A stretch of DNA of 64,000 nucleotides. It comes from Parabacteroides sp. PF5-6. GTDB taxonomy: Bacteria > Bacteroidota > Bacteroidia > Bacteroidales > Tannerellaceae. The notes beneath the pieces are model-generated. The model did not search any database. It had not been told where the DNA came from and saw nothing but the letters and a program-made list of their open reading frames with translations. Position numbers and translations under genes: made by a program. The stretch's first letter is position 1; each line of letters starts with the position of its first letter. The stretch spans positions 1 to 64,000 of the forward strand of contig NZ_JAQFIN010000006.1 of assembly GCF_029504695.1 (NCBI RefSeq). Reading direction: 5' to 3'. Positions 35,188 to 43,565 of the stretch are shown here, in pieces.

Positions 35188-35610
35188 ATGAAAGAAACAA
35201 AAATGACCATACAAGAATTCCTGCAAGGCGACCGGTTCGCCTTGTTGGCTGGGGTGGAGCTGTTGGAAGTAGGCAATGGATACGCTCGGGCGCGGATGGA
35301 AATCAAACCCATGCACCTGAATGGCGGAGGCGTTTGTCAAGGCGGAGCGATTTTTACTTTGGCGGATCTGGCTTTTGCGGCGGCAACGAACAGTCATGCG
35401 CGGTTGACGTTTTCGATCACTTCCAATATAAACTTCTTCAAGTCTGAAAGCCACGGCTTCCTCTATGCCAAAGCCCGAGAAGTATTCAACCACAAGCGAT
35501 TAGCCAACTGCGAAGTGCAAATCACCAACGAAGCCGGCGAATTGATTGCCACCTTCAACGGCACAGGCTACCGCAAAGACACCGCCTTGCCCTTCGAAGC
35601 GATAGAATAA
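35188..35610 (+). CDS. PaaI-family hotdog thioesterase
   Basis: A 140-residue hotdog-fold protein of the PaaI group, expected to hydrolyse an acyl- or aryl-CoA thioester. Signature residues lie in LNGGGVCQGGAIFTLADLAF (the active-site loop and helix) and the FSITSNINFFKSESHG strand. The exact thioester is unknown. The preferred start is the ATG at 35188, with a GTG three bases earlier possible; a near-match -7 element TACCTTTA is at 35154-35161. It converges with the DUF3108 gene. Confidence 0.9.
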   Translation: MKETKMTIQEFLQGDRFALLAGVELLEVGNGYARARMEIKPMHLNGGGVCQGGAIFTLADLAFAAATNSHARLTFSITSNINFFKSESHGFLYAKAREVFNHKRLANCEVQITNEAGELIATFNGTGYRKDTALPFEAIE

Positions 35611-35614
35611 GTAT

Positions 35615-36442
35615 TTACTTTTTGCGGGGAACCACTATCCGGCTATTCAGTGGATAACGCAGGCCGGAGGCGTCTTTGTAGTAGGCTTCCATGGCGCCCA
35701 GTTTCAGTTTGGCGCGCACTTTGATGGGGAGGTGGTTGTCGTCGTCGCCGATCCAGATTTCCAACGCTTCCTTGCTCTGGGTGAAGGCATCATCGTAGAT
35801 ATCGACAATGAAGTAGCGGGTGGCGTATTTGACGTTCTCCCGTTCGACAATCTGTTGCCCTTCATAATGGTAGCTGATCGGGATCACGCTCTTTCCCATC
35901 GCCACCTGCAGGTGGTAATGCTTACTCTGCTCCATCTCATGCCAGTCGAAAGAGCGGGCGTACATCAACGAACCCAGGATATCCAATACGCAGTTGCCGC
36001 CCACCAATACGGTATCGGCTTTGATGCGGTTCTTATTGCGGCGGAAAGCATGGACATGGGTTTCCGCGTCTTTATAGGAATAGGTGAGATTATCGATCTG
36101 GTAGTATCCGCCTTCGTCGGAGCGCTTGGTGCTGAAGAGCAGGCGGGGTTTCTCCTGTGTCGTATAGTTGACGATCGTATCCCGGATACTGAAGAATTTA
36201 TCAATCATACCGGAGGAGTATAACAAGAGTTCGGATTTCCATACGGGTTGGTTCTCATATTCGGAAGAGGTGACAGTCATTGTTGCTCCTCCCCCTTTGG
36301 TCATCAATAGGCCCCATTTGAAGTAGAGATCGAACTCGACCTTCTCGCCGTCGTGGAAGATGTCGCTGTCTTGCAGGCATTGTGCCTTTGAGGGGGAAGT
36401 GAAACTAAGTAAACAAAGGAATAACAACAGGCAGAGCCCCAT
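35615..36442 (-). CDS. DUF3108 exported protein
   Basis: From the ATG at 36442 the product has 275 residues: signal peptide MGLCLLLFLCLLSFTSPSKAQ, then a beta-strand-rich DUF3108 domain (FHDGEKVEFDLYFKWGLLMT, EALEIWIGDDDNHLPIKVRA). DUF3108 proteins are periplasmic, lipid-binding-like barrels of uncertain role in the envelope. The gene starts one base after the stop of the Ig-like lipoprotein gene, so they are probably co-transcribed. An in-frame ATG at 36496 would overlap that gene and precede the signal peptide. Confidence 0.82.
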   Translation of the reverse strand: MGLCLLLFLCLLSFTSPSKAQCLQDSDIFHDGEKVEFDLYFKWGLLMTKGGGATMTVTSSEYENQPVWKSELLLYSSGMIDKFFSIRDTIVNYTTQEKPRLLFSTKRSDEGGYYQIDNLTYSYKDAETHVHAFRRNKNRIKADTVLVGGNCVLDILGSLMYARSFDWHEMEQSKHYHLQVAMGKSVIPISYHYEGQQIVERENVKYATRYFIVDIYDDAFTQSKEALEIWIGDDDNHLPIKVRAKLKLGAMEAYYKDASGLRYPLNSRIVVPRKK

Positions 36443-36443
36443 T

Positions 36444-38354
36444 TTAGAATGAGAACCCGCCCCGATTGGAACTCGACGATTGACTTCTTCCTTCATTTCT
36501 GTAATCTCTTTGTTTCTTGGTAACCTCTTTGGGTTTATTCTTTGTAATGTCTAATGGCTTCTGCCGATCGATCGGCGTATCCAATACATGCCAGTCTTCT
36601 TCTTTATCCCAGTTGACCAAGACCTCGAATACCCCGGGGTAGTAATACACCCGTTCGGCTTGTCTTTTCTCCGCGTAATTCCCGGTATCCCATACGCCGT
36701 TATTGTTCTCATCCACAATCAGGCGGGCGTAGTATTTATCGGGCTTCAGGTCCATGAAGAGCACTCCTCCGTTACTGACCGGCACTTTCCTTACCGGCTG
36801 ATCGTTTGCATTGAGCAATTCGACAAAGGCGGTGGTATCCAGGTCGTGGATATTGATATACAGGTTCCCGTATTCGTCGGCGCTCTTGATCTTCAGCTTC
36901 CCGTTGTATCCGTTATTCCAACGGCCATACACACTGAAGATAGAAGCGGAGTCGACCTCGAGCATATATTCTTCGCTGTATTTCCATTTCCGTTCGAGGT
37001 AATACCGCAACGTATTGACGGAGTCGGCTTTGAATTCGAAATCAACCGGCACCCACAGGGTGTCGACCAACTGGTTCAAGAAGAAAAGATCTTTCGATAC
37101 TTCGAGTACCGGCTCGTTGAATGTAACAAAAAGCGTATCGAAATTGTTCATTGACGATGAGGTACTTACCGCCATTTCCAGGAATTGGATCGGTTCGGGT
37201 TCCTCCGTTTTCTTCTTCGACTTTTTCTTTTCTTCCGGACGACGGCGCATATTGGCTTGTATCGTGTCGGTCTGCGGAACGAGGATATTCAATGAATCGC
37301 TTTTCGGATAGGTGAACGATAGTTGTAGGCTGTCTTGCTTCCAGACCGTGGAGTCGGTGATCCAGAAGTTGACGGTCGTTCCCATATCGGCGGTCTGGAT
37401 ATAATACCAACTGCTGTCCTGCGGTTCGAAGTTGACCGGCACCGGAAGCGGAACAGTATCCAGCGGCGCGTTGTATTTGACGACGAACAGATGGGATTCC
37501 GGGCGTTCGGGACGCAACATATACTGGCGCGCGAATTTCTCTTTGAAGAGGAACAGTTGAATATCATCGGGCATAAAGCGGGTATAGGCAACCGTGCGGA
37601 TCGTATCGATCGTCAGGCTGTCGACCCAGGTGGTATCTTCGCGGGTAGTCAGTTCGAAGGTCGGGGTGATGGGTTCTTCGTTGTAGGCGATATCTTCACC
37701 CGGCTGGTCGAATGTATAATCCCGGTTGACATCGTTCAACGCGTAGATGCGGTACGTGCCCGGAGAGATATTGCGGATGGTGAATTTCCCCCTTTCGTTG
37801 GTGCGCGAGGTACGGTCGAAAGGTGTATGGGTAAAAGCGGAATCTTCGAGGTTACGGTGCAAGCCGATCGTAATGCCGGGCATCGGTTCGAGGTTCTCCG
37901 CGTTCAATAGGAAGCCGGACACTTCGAGCGTATCGATCACATCACCGGTAGAGAAGGCGAACGTAAAGTTCTCCAATACGTTCTTTTCGTTGTTGTCGAC
38001 GATGGAGTTGGTGAAGTCGATCGTATAGGTTGTATTCTCCTGTAAGGTATCCTGCAGTTCGACGGTTACCTTTTTCCCGATCGCGCGGATGATCGGCGTC
38101 TGCATCTGCGGCGGGGTGATAATCACATTCTCGGAAGGTTTCTCCAGCTGGATCAATTCATCAAAAAGGATCTCTATCTTCTTCCCTTGGTGATTGGTCT
38201 TATTGGGGACAGGCGTACTCGTGATATACTTTGGCGGCGCCTCATCATACGGCCCCCCATTCGGATTCCCTATGCTGGCGCATGAATAAATCAGTAATAC
38301 AAAGAATAATCCGCTGAGTGCGGACATTATATGTTTCAGATACTTGTTTCCCAT
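36444..38354 (-). CDS. Ig-like domain lipoprotein
   Basis: A lipoprotein of about 636 residues. The signal ends in FVLLIYSC, then comes CASIGNPNGGPYDEAPPKYI. The first 110 residues form a bacterial Ig-like (SbsA-type) domain (EILFDELIQLEKPSENVIIT through FTFAFSTGDVIDTL). Further beta-rich segments follow, with one lysine/glutamate-rich patch (RRRPEEKKKSKKKTEE), and the tail is Gly/Ser-rich (SSSNRGGFSF). The -7 element TATTTTTG (plus 38404-38411) puts the transcript start near 38398, so the ATG at 38354, or at 38375, is preferred to the one at 38393. The function is unknown; the DUF3108 gene follows directly. Confidence 0.82.
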   Translation of the reverse strand: MGNKYLKHIMSALSGLFFVLLIYSCASIGNPNGGPYDEAPPKYITSTPVPNKTNHQGKKIEILFDELIQLEKPSENVIITPPQMQTPIIRAIGKKVTVELQDTLQENTTYTIDFTNSIVDNNEKNVLENFTFAFSTGDVIDTLEVSGFLLNAENLEPMPGITIGLHRNLEDSAFTHTPFDRTSRTNERGKFTIRNISPGTYRIYALNDVNRDYTFDQPGEDIAYNEEPITPTFELTTREDTTWVDSLTIDTIRTVAYTRFMPDDIQLFLFKEKFARQYMLRPERPESHLFVVKYNAPLDTVPLPVPVNFEPQDSSWYYIQTADMGTTVNFWITDSTVWKQDSLQLSFTYPKSDSLNILVPQTDTIQANMRRRPEEKKKSKKKTEEPEPIQFLEMAVSTSSSMNNFDTLFVTFNEPVLEVSKDLFFLNQLVDTLWVPVDFEFKADSVNTLRYYLERKWKYSEEYMLEVDSASIFSVYGRWNNGYNGKLKIKSADEYGNLYINIHDLDTTAFVELLNANDQPVRKVPVSNGGVLFMDLKPDKYYARLIVDENNNGVWDTGNYAEKRQAERVYYYPGVFEVLVNWDKEEDWHVLDTPIDRQKPLDITKNKPKEVTKKQRDYRNEGRSQSSSSNRGGFSF

Positions 38355-38403
38355 CCTTTTGAATCGATTATTCATCCAAACTACTTCAAACATTCAGCCG
38401 CGA

Positions 38404-38411
38404 CAAAAATA
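38404..38411 (-). promoter_or_regulatory. -7 element TATTTTTG for the Ig-like/DUF3108 unit
   Basis: CAAAAATA on the plus strand is an exact minus-strand TAnnTTTG just upstream of the lipoprotein start. Confidence 0.6.
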
Positions 38412-38414
38412 GAT

Positions 38415-38450
38415 AAAAATCCTGTGATTATGAGTAGGTAAAGGATTTTT
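38415..38450 (-). terminator. Hairpin terminator after the DUF2851 gene
   Basis: AAAAATCCT (38415-38423) and AGGATTTTT (38442-38450) pair and give a T-run on the minus strand directly after the DUF2851 stop. Confidence 0.7.
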
Positions 38451-38453
38451 AGC

Positions 38454-39731
38454 TTATTCCCTCGGGACGGCCCGTTTGAGGAAGCGGAAGCCGATGCGGC
38501 AGTAGAGGCATTTTTTGCTTTCGCAGTATTCGCGTTTGAGTTGGATCAAGGCTTGGGTGTCGCCGGCATGGCGGGTAGGGATACCGGCGCGGTTGAAGGT
38601 ATAGATGATACTGTTCTTTTCCGGTGGGAGGGTTTCCAATAGGTGGAGGGCACGTTCGCAGTAGATCTCCTGACGTTTTTGCTTGCCGTAAGCAAAGAGC
38701 ATAGGGATGACGGTGTTGATCAACAGGATATTCAATGAGTCTTCTCCGATCGTCTTCTCCTTCTGGGGCGAGGCATAACGGAAATGATAATGGGTTTTCC
38801 AGTATTCGGAGGGGGCTTGTTTGAGGTATCCTTTCATCTGGTTGAGTACATTGCTTTCCAGGATCAGGGAAAAGAGCGAGCCGTGCGCGGTCCAGATCGC
38901 GGCGAGCTGGGCCAACCGTTGATAGGGGAAGTTACCCGGGCGTACGCGCAGGTTCTTGAACAGGGAAGCGTCCAACGGGCGAAGATTGTACTTTTGTTTC
39001 AGGAAGTGAAACTCTCTTTGCAGCAACAGGTAGTAGGGGCATCTGCCCGGATACTCGAGCATGCCGGCTTGTCCGAACAAGAGCGCTTCGACCTGTACCG
39101 GGTTATCCCTCTGCTTGCGTATGCATTGAAAAGGAAGACTCTTCGCCAGCCACTCGAACGAATCGCTATTGATGCCGAAACCGAAGCTCCGGGTGAGCAT
39201 AATATAGAATACCTCATTCCAGTCGTTATTGTAGAGCTTCAACAGGTCGAGGATATTCCGCGTTTTCCTTTCCAGTCTTTCCTGGAGTAACGCGTTCACC
39301 CAGCCCGAGAGATGCACCGGCTCGACGTCACGGATATAGGGCAGGCAAGGCATATTCGTGTCGTGGTGTAAGAGCCAGTTGATGTTATGGCTGACCGCGT
39401 CGGGGATCCGGATCACGATCTGTGGGATGATCTCTCCGGTAGTGCGGCGAATCACGGCATCGGCCGATCCGACGATATGCAGGATCACCGCGTCGTAAGC
39501 TTTATCCAGGTCGTGATGATGGACGAGCCAGTCGGAGGCTTTCTCGTGTATCTCCACACTTCCGGCCCAAACCGTTTGATCGATTTTTATTTTCGCATTG
39601 AAGAAATCCGGGCCGGCGTCCGTATTGTGTATGCCCGTATCGATTACCTGTATAGGTGTTCCGTCGGTCGTGGTCAACGCAGTCGTCTTATACAGTTTAT
39701 ATTTCCAAACATATTGTAATAAACGTTCCAT
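38454..39731 (-). CDS. DUF2851 family protein
   Basis: A protein of 425 residues (from ATG 39731; a second in-frame ATG two codons upstream is also possible) matching DUF2851, a Bacteroidetes family of unknown function. Family-like sequence includes the N-terminal MERLLQYVWKYKLYK, DAVILHIVGSADAVIRRTTG, and a C-terminal segment with paired cysteines (CESKKCLYCRIG), suggestive of metal binding. No signal peptide is seen, so it is probably cytoplasmic. It is divergent from dapB and ends at a hairpin. What it does is not known. Confidence 0.85.
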   Translation of the reverse strand: MERLLQYVWKYKLYKTTALTTTDGTPIQVIDTGIHNTDAGPDFFNAKIKIDQTVWAGSVEIHEKASDWLVHHHDLDKAYDAVILHIVGSADAVIRRTTGEIIPQIVIRIPDAVSHNINWLLHHDTNMPCLPYIRDVEPVHLSGWVNALLQERLERKTRNILDLLKLYNNDWNEVFYIMLTRSFGFGINSDSFEWLAKSLPFQCIRKQRDNPVQVEALLFGQAGMLEYPGRCPYYLLLQREFHFLKQKYNLRPLDASLFKNLRVRPGNFPYQRLAQLAAIWTAHGSLFSLILESNVLNQMKGYLKQAPSEYWKTHYHFRYASPQKEKTIGEDSLNILLINTVIPMLFAYGKQKRQEIYCERALHLLETLPPEKNSIIYTFNRAGIPTRHAGDTQALIQLKREYCESKKCLYCRIGFRFLKRAVPRE

Positions 39732-39778
39732 ATTCATTCAAGTTAAGATCGATTACCACAAATATAATTCATTTTCTG

Positions 39779-39786
39779 TATATTTG
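39779..39786 (+). promoter_or_regulatory. -7 element TATATTTG for dapB
   Basis: An exact TAnnTTTG match, 54 bp before the dapB ATG; the longer frame that starts at 39598 begins before it. Confidence 0.65.
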
Positions 39787-39840
39787 CACCTTTACAGGCA
39801 GACTTTTTTGCCTGATAATGCAGTATTTAAGCAAATAAAG

Positions 39841-40557
39841 ATGAAAATAGCATTAATAGGTTACGGAAAGATGGGCAAGACCATCGAACGGATTGCGTTG
39901 GAGAGGGGACATGAGATTGTATCGATCATCGATATAGACAACCGGGAAGATTTTGAATCCGAAGCGTTTAAGAGTGCCGATGTGGCGATTGAGTTTACAA
40001 TACCTTCCATGGCTTACGCCAATTACATGAAATGTTTTGCTGCCGATGTGCCGGTGGTTTCGGGAACGACCGGTTGGTTAAACCAGATGCCGGAGGTCAA
40101 AGCGATGTGTGCCGAAGAAGGAAAGACGTTCTTTTATGCCTCGAACTTCAGCCTGGGGGTAAATATCTTTTTTGCGTTGAATAAATACCTGGCGAAGATC
40201 ATGAACAACTTCCCCGCGTACGATGTATATATCACCGAGACGCACCATATCCATAAGTTAGATGCACCAAGCGGCACCGCGATCACCCTGGCGGAAGACC
40301 TGATGGGCGAAGTGGAGCGAAAGAAACGCTGGGTGCTCGGCGCGGAGAAGAAACCGGATGATCTGGTGATCACCTCGTTCCGCGAAGGTGAAGTGCCCGG
40401 ACGCCATGATATTGTGTACGACTCGCCTGTCGATACGATCCGCATCGAGCATGATGCCAAGAACCGCGACGGCCTTGCTTTGGGTGCTGTCATTGCCGCT
40501 GAGTTTACTGCCGGAAAGAAAGGTTTCCTCAGTATGCATGATCTTTTTAGCTTTTGA
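39841..40557 (+). CDS. dapB: 4-hydroxy-tetrahydrodipicolinate reductase
   Basis: The NAD(P)H-dependent reductase of the diaminopimelate/lysine pathway. From the ATG at 39841 (MKIALIGYGKMGKTIERIAL) the protein has 238 residues, as in Bacteroidetes DapB. The nucleotide-binding GYGKMGK, the catalytic HHIHKLDAPSGTA motif (with the general acid/base His and the substrate-binding Lys-Ala-Pro-Ser-Gly-Thr part) and EFTIPSMA are seen. A longer open frame upstream overlaps the DUF2851 gene and has no dapB homology. It leads a transcript with lepB, the lepB-like gene and wbqC. Confidence 0.96.
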   Translation: MKIALIGYGKMGKTIERIALERGHEIVSIIDIDNREDFESEAFKSADVAIEFTIPSMAYANYMKCFAADVPVVSGTTGWLNQMPEVKAMCAEEGKTFFYASNFSLGVNIFFALNKYLAKIMNNFPAYDVYITETHHIHKLDAPSGTAITLAEDLMGEVERKKRWVLGAEKKPDDLVITSFREGEVPGRHDIVYDSPVDTIRIEHDAKNRDGLALGAVIAAEFTAGKKGFLSMHDLFSF

Positions 40558-40578
40558 TATACTTAAGAAAAACATCAT

Positions 40579-41985
40579 ATGAAAAAGTTTCCTACCCAAT
40601 TCCCCAAAAAACAGTGGATCAAGTTTGCTATCTGGGGAATCCTTTATACGTTGTTCGCTATTTGGATGAGAAACCTGTGGTTGCTCCTGGGTTTGTTTGT
40701 CCTGGTCGATATCTTTCTGACTAAGTTCGTACCCTGGGGCGCCTGGAAGAAATCAAAGAATCCCAAAGTGCAGAATATGTTGGAATGGGTGGATGATATT
40801 CTCTTTGCCCTGATCGCGGTGTATCTGATCAACCTGTTTGTGTTTCAGAACTACCAGATCCCCAGCTCTTCGTTGGAGAAATCGTTACTGGTGGGCGATT
40901 ACCTGTTTGTCAGCAAATTGAGCTACGGCCCGCGCGTGCCCAATACGCCGCTTTCTTTTCCTTTGGTGCAGAACACGTTTCCGATCACCAACTCCAAATC
41001 GTATTCCGACTGGCCGCATTGGGATTATAAGCGGGTGGCCGGCCTGGGCGAGGTGAAACGCAACGATATCGTGGTATTCAATTTCCCTGCCGGAGATACG
41101 GTGGCACTGAAAGTGCAAAACCCGGATTATTATACGCTGATCGCCCAGCATGGCAGGGAAGCGATCGCCTTGAACAAATCGTATTTCGGAGATGTAATCT
41201 ACCGTCCGGTCGATAAGCGCGAAAACTATGTGAAACGTTGTATCGGGATGCCGGGAGATTCCTTGGAAGTTCGCGACAATCAGGTGTATATCAATGGTGT
41301 GGCCGGTGAGAACCCGAAAGAGATGCAATTGAACTATCTGGTGGAGGTCAGCTCTGTGTTGAGTGATCAGGAGTTTCGTCTGTTGAATGTAAGCCGGGAA
41401 GATCAAAACTTATTTGCCGAAGGGGGAACCAATGGCAAGTGGCATGCTTTTCTGGGTATTCCTGCCAATGAGGAGGGGATGTACAATATGATTCTTCAGC
41501 TTCCGCTCACGCAGGAGATGGTTGAAAAGGCAAAGAAACTACCGAAGGTAAAGAGTATACGGGTAGAACCGGAATCGATCTTCTCGAGCCTCTACTATCC
41601 GGTGGATTATCCTACCGGCTGGGGACGCGATAACTACGGCCCGATCTGGATCCCGAAGAAAGGGGCGACGATCGAACTGACAGAATGGAACATCGGTCTT
41701 TATCACCGGTGTATCCGAAACTACGAAAACAACGAGTTGGAAGTGAAAAACGGAACCGTTTACCTCAACGGTCAGCCGGCAACGACTTATACGTTCCAAT
41801 ACGATTACTACTGGATGATGGGCGACAACCGCCACAAGAGCGCCGATAGCCGCTCGTGGGGATTTGTTCCCGAAGATCATGTGGTGGGCAAACCGATCCT
41901 CATCTGGTTATCTCTGGATAAAGACCGCAGCCTGTTCGACGGCGGTATCCGTTGGGGACGAATGTTCAGGATGGTTCATAAATAG
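40579..41985 (+). CDS. lepB: Signal peptidase I
   Basis: The membrane-bound Ser-Lys peptidase that removes signal peptides from exported preproteins. The 468 residues are longer than E. coli LepB (324) because of a large insert in the catalytic domain, common in Bacteroidetes. Hydrophobic segments lie at about residues 15-50 and 72-90. The nucleophile is Ser98 in QIPSSSLEKS, the general-base Lys is Lys219 in NYVKRCIGMPGD, and the C-terminal box is GDNRHKSADSRSWGFVP. It precedes a shorter paralogue that lacks both catalytic residues. Confidence 0.96.
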   Translation: MKKFPTQFPKKQWIKFAIWGILYTLFAIWMRNLWLLLGLFVLVDIFLTKFVPWGAWKKSKNPKVQNMLEWVDDILFALIAVYLINLFVFQNYQIPSSSLEKSLLVGDYLFVSKLSYGPRVPNTPLSFPLVQNTFPITNSKSYSDWPHWDYKRVAGLGEVKRNDIVVFNFPAGDTVALKVQNPDYYTLIAQHGREAIALNKSYFGDVIYRPVDKRENYVKRCIGMPGDSLEVRDNQVYINGVAGENPKEMQLNYLVEVSSVLSDQEFRLLNVSREDQNLFAEGGTNGKWHAFLGIPANEEGMYNMILQLPLTQEMVEKAKKLPKVKSIRVEPESIFSSLYYPVDYPTGWGRDNYGPIWIPKKGATIELTEWNIGLYHRCIRNYENNELEVKNGTVYLNGQPATTYTFQYDYYWMMGDNRHKSADSRSWGFVPEDHVVGKPILIWLSLDKDRSLFDGGIRWGRMFRMVHK

Positions 41986-42104
41986 AATTACGAATTAAAA
42001 ATTACGAATTACGAATTGCCATGGTTAGCTTATCGAATTCGTAATTTTGATTCGCAAGCGAGACTACTTATAATTCGTAATTTTTAATTTTTAATTTTTA
42101 ATTG
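41986..42104. repeat. Repeat of the ATTACGAATT type between lepB and the lepB-like gene
   Basis: An imperfect inverted repeat, with AAAAATTACGAATTA at 41997-42011 and its complement at 42071-42085, related to the perfect hairpin at 1971-2053. Runs of TTTTTAA lead into the lepB-like start. It may reduce read-through from lepB. Confidence 0.7.
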
Positions 42105-42932
42105 AAAAACTTTGTTTTTCTCCTTCTACTGGCTACCGGCCTGATCCTGGCTGTTCGGCAATGGTGCGTAGCTTCTTACCGGATCTCCACGCCGGCAATG
42201 GAAGAGGCTTTGCATCCGGGCGATTTTGTGTTGGTTGATAAATGGGCTGCGAAGGCGCCCAAGCGCAACGGGGTGGTTCTTTTCTCCAGTCCGCTGTCGC
42301 GTGATTCGCTTCGTTCGCCCTTGTTAGTCGGACGTTGCATGGGATTGCCGGGCGATACGGTGGAGGTGCAACCCGAAGGGTATGTGTTGAACGGGCAGAA
42401 AGTGCCGCTGGCGCCGCAATCGTTGCAGACCTGGTACGTGGGCAGCCGTTGGAAAGACGACTGCCTGAAGGCGTTGCAAACGCTTCATATCCCTTTGCGC
42501 GAATGGAAACAGGCGGACGACGGTTATACCTTGCGGTTGACCCCGCTGGAAACGGCGCGTATCAACCAGGAAATGGAACAGGAACGTGCCAAACTGCAAC
42601 TCAGCGGTCCGGCCCTCTCCTATCAGGTCGTGCTTCCCCGCAAAGGACGGGCGTACCGATTGGATGAATATTCCCTTTTGTTTTGCCAGGATGCGATCAT
42701 GCAGGAGACCGGCGGGCAAGCGAAGTTCCGCGACGGCAAGCTCTATCTCGATGGCCGGGAAACGACTTTCTATTTCTTCCAACAAGATTATTACTGGTTA
42801 TTATCGGACAACCCCCAGGCGGCGGTCGATTCGCGCTACCTGGGCATTATCCCGGCCGATCATCTGGTTGGGAATGTTTGGTTCTGCTGGTTCAGCTCCG
42901 ATAAAAATAAGATGTTAACCCGTGTATATTGA
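42102..42932 (+). CDS. Signal peptidase I-like protein lacking the catalytic dyad
   Basis: A 276-residue paralogue of signal peptidase I (S26). One N-terminal membrane segment (FVFLLLLATGLILAV) is followed by the S26 boxes: ISTPAMEEALHPGDFVLVDKW, RCMGLPGDTVEV and SDNPQAAVDSRYLGIIP. At the nucleophile position, where the neighbour lepB has Ser98, this protein has Ala32. At the general-base position (Lys219 in lepB) it has Gly77. Other residues are well kept and there is no frameshift, so a non-proteolytic role, for example as a binding partner or chaperone, is more likely than decay. Start is TTG at 42102; no in-frame ATG is nearby. Confidence 0.9.
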   Translation: MKNFVFLLLLATGLILAVRQWCVASYRISTPAMEEALHPGDFVLVDKWAAKAPKRNGVVLFSSPLSRDSLRSPLLVGRCMGLPGDTVEVQPEGYVLNGQKVPLAPQSLQTWYVGSRWKDDCLKALQTLHIPLREWKQADDGYTLRLTPLETARINQEMEQERAKLQLSGPALSYQVVLPRKGRAYRLDEYSLLFCQDAIMQETGGQAKFRDGKLYLDGRETTFYFFQQDYYWLLSDNPQAAVDSRYLGIIPADHLVGNVWFCWFSSDKNKMLTRVY

Positions 42933-42936
42933 ATCT

Positions 42937-43560
42937 ATGGATACCTCTGTTTACCTCTCCACCACCTATCTGGGCCCTGTGCAGCAATACGTCAAGCTCT
43001 ACCATTATCCCGAAGTCTATATCGAAACGGCTGAAAACTATATCAAGCAAACCTACCGCAACCGCTGCACGATCGCCGGAGCGAACGGAGTGCTTCCCCT
43101 CACTGTCCCGATTATTAAGCCCGATACACCGAAATGCCTAACGAAAGATATCCGGATCTCCGACCACGGCAACTGGCGCCACCTGCATTGGAACGCCTTG
43201 GTGTCGGCCTATGGACTGAGCCCTTTCTTTGAATATTACGAAGAAGACTTCGCCCCTTTTTACCAAAAGAAATATGAATTCCTTTTCGATTTCAATGAGG
43301 AGCTGCGCACCTTGATTTGTGAGTTATTAGACATTCAACCCACGATCCATTATACCGATCACTATGAAAGTCAGCTTCCCAATGACTTCCGCGAATCGAT
43401 CCGCCCACGCCATCCGGGCGACGATGCCAGCTTCCGCCCCCTACCCTATTACCAGGTTTTCCGCGAACGCCACGGCTTCCTCCCCAACCTAAGCATTGTC
43501 GACCTCCTCTTCAATATGGGCCCGGAAAGCCTTTTGGTGTTAAGGGATGCTGTGATTTGA
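42937..43560 (+). CDS. WbqC-like family protein
   Basis: A 207-residue protein of the WbqC-like family, members of which appear in O-antigen and other glycan gene clusters. The opening VYLSTTYLGPVQQY, the middle ENYIKQTYRNRCTIAGANG and WRHLHWNALVSAYGLSPFFEYY are family features. The enzymatic role is not established. It starts at the ATG 4 bp after the lepB-like stop, so it is probably in the same transcript (dapB-lepB-lepB-like-wbqC). It converges with the GH3 gene at 43566, leaving 5 bp between the stops. Confidence 0.87.
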   Translation: MDTSVYLSTTYLGPVQQYVKLYHYPEVYIETAENYIKQTYRNRCTIAGANGVLPLTVPIIKPDTPKCLTKDIRISDHGNWRHLHWNALVSAYGLSPFFEYYEEDFAPFYQKKYEFLFDFNEELRTLICELLDIQPTIHYTDHYESQLPNDFRESIRPRHPGDDASFRPLPYYQVFRERHGFLPNLSIVDLLFNMGPESLLVLRDAVI

Positions 43561-43565
43561 GGGCT

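Noticed and set aside
39598-39840. Long N-terminal extension of dapB
   Set aside because: It overlaps the DUF2851 gene, precedes the -7 element at 39779 and has no dapB homology; the conserved MKIALIGYGKMG begins at 39841.
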